Assembly: GCA_039888615.1 (NCBI GenBank)
Contig: JBDQQS010000007.1
Strand: one strand, 5' to 3'
Length of the DNA: 64,000 nt
DNA from: Flavimaribacter sp039888615
GTDB taxonomy: Bacteria; Pseudomonadota; Alphaproteobacteria; Rhizobiales; Rhizobiaceae
A program made the position numbers and the translations under genes. The notes under the pieces are model-generated. The model searched no databases, was not told the origin of the DNA, and saw only the letters and a program-made list of their open reading frames with translations. The first letter of the stretch is position 1. Each line of letters opens with the position of its first letter. Positions 9,259 through 18,095 of the stretch are shown one piece after another.

Positions 9259-10068
9259 ATGCTGGCTGATCTCTTCACCCTCGACAATCTCACGACGTTT
9301 CTCATCCTGACCGCGCTGGAGACGGTGCTCGGTTTCGACAATCTGCTCTACATCTCGATCGAGGCGAAGCAGGTGGATCCGGCGCGCCAGTCCTGGGTCA
9401 GGAGGGTCGGGATTATCCTGGCGCTCGTGTTCAGGATCATACTGCTCTTCGTCGTGCTTCAGCTTATCAAAGTGCTGCAGGCGCCGCTTTTCGTTCTCGA
9501 CCATCCATGGATATCCGGAGAAATCAGCGGTCACTCGCTGATCGTGCTCGCCGGCGGCGTCTTCCTCATCTACACGGCGATGAAGGAAATCTACCACATG
9601 ATCGGCGTCGAGGACCTTGAGCATCACGAGCTGGAGTATACGCGCCGAACAGTGCGCGCGGCCCTGTTCTGGATCGTCGTCATGAATGTGATCTTCTCCT
9701 TCGACACGGTGCTTTCGGCCGTGGCGCTGACCGATCATTTCTTCGTCATGACCGCCGCGATCGTGGTTTCCGGCGGGCTCATGGTGCTGATGGCGGATAC
9801 GGTCGCCAATTTCCTGCAGAAAAACCGCATGTACGAGGTGCTCGGTCTGTTCGTTCTGCTGCTCGTCGGCTTCATGCTGATGTCGGACGGCGGCCATATC
9901 GGCCATCTGCACTTCTTCGGATACGCCATCGAGCCGATGGCCAAATCCACCTTCTACTTCGTCCTGTTCACCCTGGTGGCGGTCGAAGTCGTGCAGGGGC
10001 GTTATCAGCAACGCATACTGTCGGAGAAGCGGGCCAAGGCCCGCGCCGAAAGGGAGCGTATCGCCTGA
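9259..10068 (+). CDS. TerC-family integral membrane protein
   Basis: A 269-residue membrane protein with about seven to eight helices. It carries the family motif ETVLGFDNLLYISIEAK near the N-terminus and the pseudo-repeat NVIFSFDTVLSAVALTDH in the second half. The paired acidic residues in FDN/FDT are a TerC hallmark; family members act in metal ion (especially Mn2+) efflux during metalation of exported enzymes. The short charged C-terminus (RAKARAERERIA) is cytosolic. GCGGAG precedes the ATG. Not necessarily tellurite-related, as no ter operon is present. Confidence 0.88.
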   Translation: MLADLFTLDNLTTFLILTALETVLGFDNLLYISIEAKQVDPARQSWVRRVGIILALVFRIILLFVVLQLIKVLQAPLFVLDHPWISGEISGHSLIVLAGGVFLIYTAMKEIYHMIGVEDLEHHELEYTRRTVRAALFWIVVMNVIFSFDTVLSAVALTDHFFVMTAAIVVSGGLMVLMADTVANFLQKNRMYEVLGLFVLLLVGFMLMSDGGHIGHLHFFGYAIEPMAKSTFYFVLFTLVAVEVVQGRYQQRILSEKRAKARAERERIA

Positions 10069-10108
10069 TTGCTGTCGCGTCGGGGCGCTTGCGCCCCGAC
10101 CTTTAAGC

Positions 10109-10447
10109 TCAGTTCCGGATGTGCAATGTCTGCTGGTAAATCGCTGTGGAGCGCGCGCCGGAACGGCAGTAGCCGAGCATCGGGCGGTCCAGTTCGTCGA
10201 GCGCGTCGACGAACGCCTGCACCTGCTCAAAACCCACGCCCGTCGACCCGACCGGAACGTGCCGCATCTCCAGGCCAAGCGCTTTCGCCGCCTTCTCGAT
10301 CTCTGCGAAGTCAGGCTGTCCGGCTGTTTCGCCATCGGGGCGATGACACACGATGGACTTGAATCCGGCGGCCTTGATGGCCTCCAGATCGTCCACGCTG
10401 ATCTGGCCCGCAACCGAATATTCCTCGTTGATTTGTCGTATGTCCAT
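10109..10447 (-). CDS. TIGR01244/DUF442 family phosphatase-like sulfur transferase
   Basis: A 112-residue single-domain protein of the DUF442 group, which folds like protein tyrosine phosphatases. It also appears as the N-terminal domain of Blh persulfide dioxygenase fusions. The N-terminal ISVDDLEAIKAAGFKSIVCHRPDGE and the P-loop-like GYCRSGARS (Cys94, Arg99) are diagnostic. The role (sulfide handling or phosphatase) is not settled for stand-alone members. The start MDIRQIN is chosen for its GAGG site. Divergent from the ABC ATPase gene. Confidence 0.85.
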   Translation of the reverse strand: MDIRQINEEYSVAGQISVDDLEAIKAAGFKSIVCHRPDGETAGQPDFAEIEKAAKALGLEMRHVPVGSTGVGFEQVQAFVDALDELDRPMLGYCRSGARSTAIYQQTLHIRN

Positions 10448-10575
10448 GATCGACCTCACGCTTTTGCGAAACGAGGGACTTATAAACTGGAATTGCCGCC
10501 CGCCGCCAGACCTGTCACAAAATTGAAGAACAAATTTCGTACCCGGACCCGATTGGCGCAACACTGGAGCACGTT

Positions 10576-11601
10576 TTGTCGGTATCGATACGATCGGCAG
10601 TCAAGACTTTCGGCAAGCACGCCGCCGTCAACGACGTCTCGGCGGATATCGCAGACGGAGAATTCTTCGTTATCCTCGGCGCTTCGGGGTGCGGCAAGAC
10701 AACCCTGCTGCGACTGATCGCCGGACTTGAGACGCTGGATTCCGGCGAAATTCTGATCAACGGCAGACCTGTCGCAGGCCCCGGCCTGCATTTGCCGCCG
10801 GAAGAGCGCCGCGTCGGAATGGTTTTCCAGTCCTACGCGCTGTGGCCGCACATGACGGTCGTCGACAATGTCGCCTTTCCGGTCAAGGCCGCCGGCCTTG
10901 GCAAACGAAAGGCCCAGGATATCGCCGCGCGTCAGATCAGCGCCGTCTCGCTGACCGGTTTCGAAGGACGCAAACCGTCCGAACTCTCGGGCGGTCAGCG
11001 TCAGCGCGTCGCCCTTGCCCGTTGTCTTGCCGGCAATGCAGACACCATACTTATGGACGAACCGCTCGCCAATCTCGATCCGCATCTCAGATCCTCGATG
11101 GAGGAAGAGCTGGCCGCCTTCCACAGGATGGCCGGAGCCACCACGCTCTTCATCACCCACGACCAGCGCGAAGGCATGACGCTCGCCGACCGGATCGCCG
11201 TAATGGAAAACGGCCGCTTCCTGCAGGTCGGCGCGCCGGACGACATCTACCGGTTCCCGGAAAGCGAAAAGGTCGCTCGGTTCATCGGTCAAAGCGCGAT
11301 CGTCCCGGCGCTCTACAACGGCAATGGCGCGGCGATGATTGCGGGCAAACCCGTTCGCGTCGAAACCCGCGACAAGACAGGCCGCGCGGCGCGCGCGGTG
11401 ATCCGCCCTGCAGATGTGACGGTCGACGCGGACGGACTTGACACCCGCATCAAGTCCATCGCCTATCGCGGCGGCGTGTGGGAAGCCCGGTTGACAGTCG
11501 ACGGCGTCGACGAAGCGCTTCCGCTGGTGCTCGATCACAAGGCAAAGCCCGGCGACACCGTTCCGGTCGCGATCCGGTCGGCCTGGCTTCTGCCGGACTG
11601 A
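10576..11601 (+). CDS. Ferric-iron/spermidine-type ABC transporter ATPase
   Basis: A 341-residue ABC ATPase of the FbpC/PotA type. Walker A is GASGCGKTT near residue 36, the Q-loop is GMVFQSYALWPHMTV, the signature is ELSGGQRQRVALARCLAG, Walker B is TILMDEPLANLD, and the H-loop is TLFITHDQREGM. A C-terminal TOBE-like domain follows from about residue 240. The start is TTG with TGGAG upstream. It faces the permease and binding-protein genes (11766-14457, minus strand), which match it in class. The three probably form one importer even though the ATPase is not in their operon. Confidence 0.88.
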   Translation: MSVSIRSAVKTFGKHAAVNDVSADIADGEFFVILGASGCGKTTLLRLIAGLETLDSGEILINGRPVAGPGLHLPPEERRVGMVFQSYALWPHMTVVDNVAFPVKAAGLGKRKAQDIAARQISAVSLTGFEGRKPSELSGGQRQRVALARCLAGNADTILMDEPLANLDPHLRSSMEEELAAFHRMAGATTLFITHDQREGMTLADRIAVMENGRFLQVGAPDDIYRFPESEKVARFIGQSAIVPALYNGNGAAMIAGKPVRVETRDKTGRAARAVIRPADVTVDADGLDTRIKSIAYRGGVWEARLTVDGVDEALPLVLDHKAKPGDTVPVAIRSAWLLPD

Positions 11602-11694
11602 ATTCGCTTCTCGGCACAAAGTGAGCTGGCTTCTTCCTGGATTGCGCGTCAATCCCGCAATGAAGTAGAATACTCCAATATTTCCATATGTTTA

Positions 11695-11754
11695 CCCTCA
11701 TGCTGCACTTGATCCGGCATCCAGCGGCCCGCGCGTCTGCGCGGGTGGGTAATG
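11695..11754. repeat. REP-like palindromic element, copy A
   Basis: A 60-bp intergenic element between convergent genes. It matches 42689-42749 along its whole length with one indel (shared CCCTCATGC, CGGCATCCAGC, GCCCGC and AATG blocks). It folds as two stems, the second being a perfect CCCGCGC-gtct-GCGCGGG. It sits just beyond the stop of the dual permease and may also serve as a terminator. Confidence 0.65.
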
Positions 11755-11765
11755 CGATAACCTGC

Positions 11766-13487
11766 TCAGTCGTTGCGCCAGGGTATCACTCCGGCCGGCA
11801 GTCTTCCGGAGACAAGGTTCAGCCCGAGCATCAGGACGATGGTCGCCAGCACCGTGAGGCTCGCCATCGCCGAGGCGAGCGTCGTGTAGCCGCCGTCCTC
11901 GTAGTTGAAGATCGTCGTGCCAATGGTCTCGTTGCCGGTCGACCACAGAAGCGCCGACACCGTCACCTCGTTGTAGGCGGTCAGGAACACCAGGATCGCG
12001 CCCGACGCCGCGGCCGGCAAAATCAGTGGAAAGAACACCGATCGAATGCGCAGATAAAAGCGTGCGCCGGAGACGCGCGCCGCGTCGTCCAGCGAACGAT
12101 CAAGCTGGGCGTAGGCCGCGCCGACAGGCTTCAGCGCAATGGCGAAGAATGCGCAGAGATAGGCGATGAGGATGATCCCGCTCGTTCCGTAGAGCGAGCG
12201 ATCGATCAGCGGCAGCGGCCGGATGAAGGCGAGGATGAAGCCGATCGATATCACCAGTCCGGGAATGGCGTAGGCGATGTCGCCCATACCGGCCACGCCG
12301 CCGGCAAGCCATCGGCTTCGTCCGCGTTTGTGCATGTAGTAGCCGATCAGGATGGCGAAGAAGGCAAGCAGCGCGGCCGCGCAGCCGGCGATCAGTGTCG
12401 AATTAACAAATGCCCTGACGGTCACGGACTGCCGGAACAGGATCTCGGCAAAATTGTCGAGCGTGAATGTCTCGAATGCCAGCGGCAAACCATAGGTCTT
12501 CACCAGCGAAGTGGCGATCAGCGAGGACAGCGGCAGAACAAGCGACACCGCGATCACCGCGGCGAGCAGGATTTCCATCGCCGGTCGCCAGCGTCCGAGC
12601 GCGATCTCCAGCGGCCGGCCGCTTTGCCCGACAAGGCCAAGCCGCGTCCGGTTTTGCCAAAGGATCTGCATCGTGACGGCAAAAATCGCCACGATCGCAA
12701 CGATCACAGCCAGCACCGCAACGTCGCCAAGCACATCAGGCCCGAAGCTCGCCAACCGCCGCCAGATCAGCACCGGCAGGGTCGTGTATCGCGCCGGAAT
12801 GCCGATCAGCGCGGTGATGCCGAAATTGCCGAGCGCCGAAACGAAAGCGAGCGCGAAGCCGGCCACGAGGGAGGGCAGGAGCAGCGGCAGCAATATCCTG
12901 TGGCCCAGCATCAGCGCGCCGGCACCGCTCACGCGCGCTGCATCGAAAAGGTCACGCGGCAGTCCGCGTAGGCCCGCGCGAACGACCAGAAACACGAGCG
13001 GCGAATGCTGGACGGCGAGCAGGAAGACCAGCCCCTCGCGCGAATAGATCGGATGCGTGCTGCCGAGTTCCGGCGCAAGGCCCAGCCAGCGCAGAACCGG
13101 GCTGGACGGCCCAAGCGCCTGAATCCATGCAATCGCCGTCACATGCGGCGGGATCATCATCGGCAGCAGGATCAAAAAAACGGTCACCGCCTTCCACCGA
13201 ACATCCGTAAGGCCGACGATCAGCGCCAGCACCGCGCCGATGAACAGCGCCAGAAGCGCGGAAAGAAAGCTGCTTTCGAGCGAATTCCAGAGCGCCCGCA
13301 GTACAGAGCGGCTTTGAAGCGCCTCGTAAACCGGCGTCAGCGACCAGCCTGCGTCTCCGGAAAGACCGGTTTTCAATAGCAGATAGAGCGGCAGCCCGAA
13401 CAGGATCGCCGCTATGAAAACAAGAACGGCGAGGGTTAGCCCCTCGCCGTCCAGCAGTTTTATACTTGTTTGGCCGTCAGCCACCAA
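11766..13487 (-). CDS. Ferric-iron-type ABC transporter permease (two fused permease domains)
   Basis: A 573-residue inner-membrane protein of the FbpB/AfuB type with about twelve helices. Two copies of the binding-protein-dependent permease module each carry an EAA loop: FDAARVSGAGALMLGHRILLP in the first half and DDAARVSGARFYLRIRSVFFP in the second. This is the usual one-chain form that pairs with a single ATPase. Its start (TTG at 13487, or GTG at 13484) overlaps the end of the binding-protein gene by about 11 bases, so the two are translationally coupled. The cognate ATPase is probably the convergent gene at 10576. Confidence 0.9.
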   Translation of the reverse strand: MVADGQTSIKLLDGEGLTLAVLVFIAAILFGLPLYLLLKTGLSGDAGWSLTPVYEALQSRSVLRALWNSLESSFLSALLALFIGAVLALIVGLTDVRWKAVTVFLILLPMMIPPHVTAIAWIQALGPSSPVLRWLGLAPELGSTHPIYSREGLVFLLAVQHSPLVFLVVRAGLRGLPRDLFDAARVSGAGALMLGHRILLPLLLPSLVAGFALAFVSALGNFGITALIGIPARYTTLPVLIWRRLASFGPDVLGDVAVLAVIVAIVAIFAVTMQILWQNRTRLGLVGQSGRPLEIALGRWRPAMEILLAAVIAVSLVLPLSSLIATSLVKTYGLPLAFETFTLDNFAEILFRQSVTVRAFVNSTLIAGCAAALLAFFAILIGYYMHKRGRSRWLAGGVAGMGDIAYAIPGLVISIGFILAFIRPLPLIDRSLYGTSGIILIAYLCAFFAIALKPVGAAYAQLDRSLDDAARVSGARFYLRIRSVFFPLILPAAASGAILVFLTAYNEVTVSALLWSTGNETIGTTIFNYEDGGYTTLASAMASLTVLATIVLMLGLNLVSGRLPAGVIPWRND

Positions 13488-14457
13488 ACATCTCGGTGAA
13501 CTTCATCTTGTTCTGCGTATCGTTTTCCAGCGCATCGGCGGGATCGAACGGCAGAAGTTTGATCTGGTCGCGGGCTGGAAAGCCTTCCGGCGGAGCGACG
13601 TCCGGATGCGTCGGCAAATAGCCCTGGCTCGACGCCAGTTCCTGGCCTTCCTTCGAGATCAGGAAATCGACGAACGCCTTGGCCGCCGCCGGGTTCCTGG
13701 CGGTCGACAGGATCGCCACCGGTTCGGTCACAGCCGATACGCCTTCGGTCGGGAACACGAATTCGACGGGCGCGCCGTCCAGCTTGTTGCGGATCGGCAG
13801 GAAATCGACGACGAAACCGTACAGCTTCTCGCCGCCGGCGATCGCCTTGTATGTGCCGCCGTTGCCGCCCTGCGGGTTGGCGCCCTGCTCGGCCAGGCCT
13901 TCATAGAAATCCCAGCCAAGCTCCGGATGGGCGGTGATCGCGGCCATGTGGATCGTCGCGGCGCCAGACGTGAGCGGCGAAGGCATGGCCAGCTTGTCCT
14001 TGGCTTCGGGTTTGAGGAGATCCTTGTAGGATGTCGGCTTCATCGGCGCGTCGGCGTTGTAGACAATGCCGGTCGTGATCAGCTTGGTGGAGAAATAGGT
14101 CTTGTCGTCGTCCATGATCGCCGGGTCGTAGGCAGAGATGTCGGCGTCTGCGTGGGCCATCAGACGACCTTCCTGCTTCAGGCCTTCCATGGTGACCATG
14201 TCGGCGATCAGAAGCAGATCCGGCTGCGGCGCGTCGGCTTCGAACTCGGCTCGCAGCTTCGCCATCACCTTCGTTGTGCCGTCGCGAATCCACTCGACAT
14301 CGACGTCCGAATATTTCGCCTTGAAGGCGTCGACGGTCGCCTGGGCGTCCTGGTTCGGCTGCGATGTGTAGAGCACCAGCTTGCCGGATACATCCTGGGC
14401 CATTGCCTGGCCGGCGATCACCGCGGCGGCAACGAGAGACAGTGCAAGTCTTTTCAT
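13477..14457 (-). CDS. Ferric-iron-type ABC transporter periplasmic binding protein
   Basis: A 326-residue solute-binding protein of the AfuA/FbpA (cluster D, type 2) class. It has a signal peptide MKRLALSLVAAAVIAGQAMA with cleavage after AMA, then KLVLYTSQPNQDAQATVDAFKAKY, the usual opening of this family. The closing segment AAKAFVDFLISKEGQELASSQGYLPTHPDV is also typical. Ligand could be Fe3+ or another small anion complex; close relatives bind 2-aminoethylphosphonate, sugars or thiamine, so specificity is open. First gene of a two-gene operon with the dual permease. Confidence 0.88.
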   Translation of the reverse strand: MKRLALSLVAAAVIAGQAMAQDVSGKLVLYTSQPNQDAQATVDAFKAKYSDVDVEWIRDGTTKVMAKLRAEFEADAPQPDLLLIADMVTMEGLKQEGRLMAHADADISAYDPAIMDDDKTYFSTKLITTGIVYNADAPMKPTSYKDLLKPEAKDKLAMPSPLTSGAATIHMAAITAHPELGWDFYEGLAEQGANPQGGNGGTYKAIAGGEKLYGFVVDFLPIRNKLDGAPVEFVFPTEGVSAVTEPVAILSTARNPAAAKAFVDFLISKEGQELASSQGYLPTHPDVAPPEGFPARDQIKLLPFDPADALENDTQNKMKFTEMFGG

Positions 14458-14553
14458 GGAATCGTCCTCGTGGTTTGTCGGAAAATGATCTGTTCCGCTC
14501 TGGTTAAACCGCGAGTATGACGTTCATATTTCAGTGGGTGGCATAACGGCCAT

Positions 14554-16131
14554 TCACTGCGATTGAAGCTTCCCCCATCCGCCGCCATTGGCCGTATGGA
14601 TCAGGATCGTGTCTCCAGCCTCAAGTTCCACGCCGCTTGCGAATGCATGATCGGTCGTCGTCCCGTCGCGGCGGCGGATCGCAAATCCATTCGTTCCGCC
14701 CGCTTCACCGCCATTCAGCCCCCAGACCGGCTGCCTGGTGCGACTGTAGCCGGCGGAAAGCAGCGCCGGGCCCCTTAGCGTGTAGGCGAGCGACAGTCCC
14801 TTGCCGCCCTTGTGAAGACCGGAACCCTCGCCGCTATCGTTGAGCGTCTTGTATTCGACATCGAGACCATAGCGCGTCTCCGCGATCTCGACCGGGCAAT
14901 TGAAGGTCTCGCCGTGACTGCACGAATACATGGCGTCGAGGCCATCACTTTCTGTCGTCGCGCCCCAGCCGCCCATCTGCGGCTCCACCATGGTGAAGCG
15001 GCGACCGTGATCCGGGTGCTGTCCGGCGATCACCGTGCCGCAGATCGACGCGAAATGGCCGGCCGGCAACCGGTCCGGCATCGCCCTGGCGATGCATTGC
15101 CACAGCATGTCGTAGAGCCGGATCCGGGTTTCGAAATAATAGCCATGCGGCGCAACCCCCGTCGCATGGAAAATCGTGCCGGGCGTCGTCAGCACTTCCA
15201 GCATCCGGAACGACCCGGCGTTGGCGAAGAGAGTGGGATCGGATAGCGCCTTGAAGATCATCTGCGCGGAAATCACCGCGCCATCGCGGCTGGTGTTGTA
15301 GGGAGCGGCCCGCTGCTCCGGATTGCCGCGCAGATCCACTGTAAACACTTCGCCGGAAACAGTAATCGACGCGCGCCAGATCGCGCCGTCATCCTGTTCT
15401 TCCTCGATGTTGTAAGTCCCTTCCGGAAGCGTCGCCAGTCCTGCCCTCGCGCGCCGTTCGCCTTCCTCGAAGAGCATGTCGAGCGCCGCCTCGAACGCCT
15501 CCGCGCCATAGGTCGCAACCAGTTCGACAAGCCGCTTTTCGGCGATGCGGGAGGCTGCGACCTGCGCCCAGAGGTCACCCCGCGCAAAATCCGGAAGCCT
15601 CGAATTGGCGGATATGATGTCGAAAACGGCGGCGATCGGCTTGCCGCCCTGCATCAGCTTGACGGCGGGCAATCTCAGGCCCTCCTGGAAAATCTCGCTC
15701 GCTTCCGTCGACATGGACCCGGCCACCCGGCCGCCAATGTCGTTCCAGTGCGCAATCGAGGCCGTCCAGGCGATCAGTTTTCCGTCCGCGAATACAGGAA
15801 GCGCGATGACCACGTCGTTGAGATGCGTCACCCCGCCATAATAGGGATCGTTGGTCACGTACATGTCGCCCGGCAGAATCGTCTCCTTGCCGTGCAGTTC
15901 GACGATCCGCCTGACCGCCTTGTCGAGGACGCCGACGAATGTCGGAATGCCCGCGCCGGAACTCACCAGTTCGCCGTCGGCGTCGGTGACGCCGGTCCCG
16001 ACGTCGAGCACCTCGTAGATGATCGGGCTCATCGCGGTCTTGCGCAGGACCGCGAACATCTCGTCGGCGGCGGCGACGAGGCTCGCCTGGATCACCGACG
16101 CGGTGAACTGATCGGTGGTTCCGGCCGTCAT
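14554..16131 (-). CDS. Hydantoinase B/oxoprolinase family protein, second copy
   Basis: A 525-residue HyuB-type subunit, the ATP-dependent lactam or hydantoin ring-opening partner of HyuA. Key blocks are EMFAVLRKTAMSPIIYEVLD, MYVTNDPYYGGVTHLND, SIAHWNDIGG, EEEQDDG, PYNTSRDG and GWGATTESDG. It resembles the 554-residue HyuB of the same operon block by block but is shorter and diverged. It is the last gene of the operon, 4 bp after the M24 peptidase gene. There is no second HyuA, so either both HyuBs share one HyuA for different substrates or this copy forms a distinct complex. Confidence 0.9.
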   Translation of the reverse strand: MTAGTTDQFTASVIQASLVAAADEMFAVLRKTAMSPIIYEVLDVGTGVTDADGELVSSGAGIPTFVGVLDKAVRRIVELHGKETILPGDMYVTNDPYYGGVTHLNDVVIALPVFADGKLIAWTASIAHWNDIGGRVAGSMSTEASEIFQEGLRLPAVKLMQGGKPIAAVFDIISANSRLPDFARGDLWAQVAASRIAEKRLVELVATYGAEAFEAALDMLFEEGERRARAGLATLPEGTYNIEEEQDDGAIWRASITVSGEVFTVDLRGNPEQRAAPYNTSRDGAVISAQMIFKALSDPTLFANAGSFRMLEVLTTPGTIFHATGVAPHGYYFETRIRLYDMLWQCIARAMPDRLPAGHFASICGTVIAGQHPDHGRRFTMVEPQMGGWGATTESDGLDAMYSCSHGETFNCPVEIAETRYGLDVEYKTLNDSGEGSGLHKGGKGLSLAYTLRGPALLSAGYSRTRQPVWGLNGGEAGGTNGFAIRRRDGTTTDHAFASGVELEAGDTILIHTANGGGWGKLQSQ

Positions 16132-16135
16132 GACA

Positions 16136-17221
16136 TCACCCTGCCCGAAATGCGTCGCGCGGAAGCTCCGACAGGATTTCCGGGCCGTCCTCGCGCAGGA
16201 AGACGATATCCTCGAGCCGGAGGCCGAAGCGATCCGGCAGGTAGATGCCGGGCTCTATGGAATAGACCATTCCAGGTTCGAGGATCGTCTCGGAAGTCGA
16301 CGTAACCCATGGCGGCTCGTGAGGTTCGATACCCATGCCGTGGCCGGTTCGATGGACGAAATAGGGGCCGTATCCGGCAGCTGTGATCACGCCTCGCGCC
16401 GCTTGATCGACGTCGCGCGCCCGCGCGCCCGGACGCGAGGCGTCGAGAGCGGCCTGCACGGCGGCTTCCACGACTGTGTGCACGTCTTCGTACCCTTCAG
16501 GACTTTCGCCCACCACCACCATGCGCGTTATGTCGGAGGAAAAATCACCTTTCTGCGCGCCGATATCGATGACGATGGCGTCGCCCTCGCGGATCACGGT
16601 ATCGCCTGTATGGTGATGGGGAAACGCCCCGTTTCGGCCGGCGCCGACGATCCGGAACAGCGGCTTTGCGCCATGGTCTTCGAAAACCCTGCCGATGATG
16701 TCGGCCGCTTCCAGCTCGCGCATGCCGGGTCGGATGGCGTTGAAAGCCGCCTGCATGGCCTTGTCGGCAATGCCGGCGTTCATCTTCAATTCGGCGGACT
16801 CGGCCTCGCTCTTCTTCATCCGCAGCGGACCAACGGTCGTGTCCGTAAAGTGATGTTTGGCGCCTGGCAGCGCGTCGAGCACGGACAGCGCAAAATCCGC
16901 GCGCATCGTTTCATCGATGACGACGTTGCGCGCGCCCTTCGCGCCGACATGCGCCAGCGTCTTATCGAGCGCGTCGGCCGGACCGTCCGCGTCATCCCAT
17001 TCGAAGAACGCAATGTCCGTCGATTCCCGCGAACCCTCGGCATTGAGGGCCGGCATCAGAAAGGCCTCCTTCTCCGGACCAACCATCAGCATGCAGGGTC
17101 TTTCGTCCGCGTGCGGATGGAATCCGAGCAGCCAGTGCATGTTGGGTCCCGGTCCGAGCGCCGCCAGATCCACCGAATTCTGCGCCATCGCCGCGCGCAG
17201 AGCTTGCATTTTTTCGCTCAT
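16136..17221 (-). CDS. M24-family metallopeptidase (Xaa-Pro aminopeptidase/creatinase fold)
   Basis: A 361-residue pita-bread enzyme. The N-terminal creatinase-like domain (to about 130) is followed by the M24 catalytic domain. All five metal ligands are visible: Asp219 (VIDIG), Asp230 (SSDITR), His294 (HRTGHGMG), Glu323 (SIEPG) and Glu337 (RLED). It is therefore likely a dinuclear hydrolase, not a metal-free creatinase. Within a peptide-uptake/hydantoinase operon it could cleave an imidodipeptide, ring-opened product or ectoine-like compound (inference). It lies between the racemase and the second HyuB with short gaps. Confidence 0.9.
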   Translation of the reverse strand: MSEKMQALRAAMAQNSVDLAALGPGPNMHWLLGFHPHADERPCMLMVGPEKEAFLMPALNAEGSRESTDIAFFEWDDADGPADALDKTLAHVGAKGARNVVIDETMRADFALSVLDALPGAKHHFTDTTVGPLRMKKSEAESAELKMNAGIADKAMQAAFNAIRPGMRELEAADIIGRVFEDHGAKPLFRIVGAGRNGAFPHHHTGDTVIREGDAIVIDIGAQKGDFSSDITRMVVVGESPEGYEDVHTVVEAAVQAALDASRPGARARDVDQAARGVITAAGYGPYFVHRTGHGMGIEPHEPPWVTSTSETILEPGMVYSIEPGIYLPDRFGLRLEDIVFLREDGPEILSELPRDAFRAG

Positions 17222-17246
17222 CTCATACCTCTTCTTCTAGATTCAA

Positions 17247-18074
17247 TCAGGCCGCTTCGCTTACCGCGGCAGTGGCCTCGACCACGATGCGGCTGCCGAA
17301 GGCCTCGCCCTCGTCGAACCCGCCGAAGCGGGCGATTTCCTCTTCAGACGGCGCTTCGCAGGACCATTTCCTGCTTGGTTTCCAGCCGCACTGACGTTTC
17401 AGAAGCGCCGCATATTCCGCGCGCTTGAGCACTGCGATCGATGGATCGATCACCGGCACGCCGAGCAGTTTTTCCAGTTCCGAGTAGAACCCGACCTCAA
17501 GCGTGCAGCCGAGAATCAACGCCTCTGCATAGTCGTCTTCGACCGCCTTGCGGCCGGCGTCGAGCAGGCATTGCGCGGTGCGGCCATGATCTGTCTGAAA
17601 ATCGTTGACCCCGAGCTCCACGTGATAGAATCCCGAAAGCCGGGCGCCGTGGCCGTAGTCGCGGACATTTCCCTCCATCTGATCGACCCATTTGCGCCGC
17701 CCGACGATGACGCCAAACCGGTTGGCGAGGCTCACGGCGATTTCGCAGGAGGCGAAACAGGGCGCCGTCACCACCATCTCGCCGGAAATCTCGCGCGCGT
17801 CGTGCAGCGCCGTATCGTAGAAGCAGCCGATCGCCAGGGCGTCGAACCCTTCACGCGCCGCCGCCCGGACGGCGCGGATGATCCCGCGCGTGACAATCGC
17901 CTCGTAGGATCGGTACTCGATATGCGTAAACGCGCCGTCCGTCGCAGGGAGCGACGCGACGTGCACCTCCGTGCCGGGCAGCTTCCGTGCGCGCGCCATG
18001 TCGGCGAAGATAGCGTCATCGCCGCTGTGCCCTATCGGGTTGAGATACATGATCTTCACAGGCGCATTGGCCAT
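17247..18074 (-). CDS. Asp/Glu/hydantoin racemase family protein
   Basis: A 275-residue two-domain cofactor-independent racemase-family protein. Both catalytic cysteines are present: Cys84 (LAIGCFYDTAL) and Cys190 (LILGCTLE). The N-terminal VKIMYLNPIGHSG is typical of hydantoin racemases. An ATG at 18080 directly abuts the GGGAGGA ribosome site, so the second ATG (18074), six bases further on, is the better start. In context it could interconvert enantiomers of a hydantoin or N-substituted amino acid so the stereospecific HyuAB can use both. Related family members are maleate isomerases and EutA proteins, so the reaction is not certain. Confidence 0.85.
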   Translation of the reverse strand: MANAPVKIMYLNPIGHSGDDAIFADMARARKLPGTEVHVASLPATDGAFTHIEYRSYEAIVTRGIIRAVRAAAREGFDALAIGCFYDTALHDAREISGEMVVTAPCFASCEIAVSLANRFGVIVGRRKWVDQMEGNVRDYGHGARLSGFYHVELGVNDFQTDHGRTAQCLLDAGRKAVEDDYAEALILGCTLEVGFYSELEKLLGVPVIDPSIAVLKRAEYAALLKRQCGWKPSRKWSCEAPSEEEIARFGGFDEGEAFGSRIVVEATAAVSEAA

Positions 18075-18095
18075 GTCCATTCCTCCCGTTTTACC

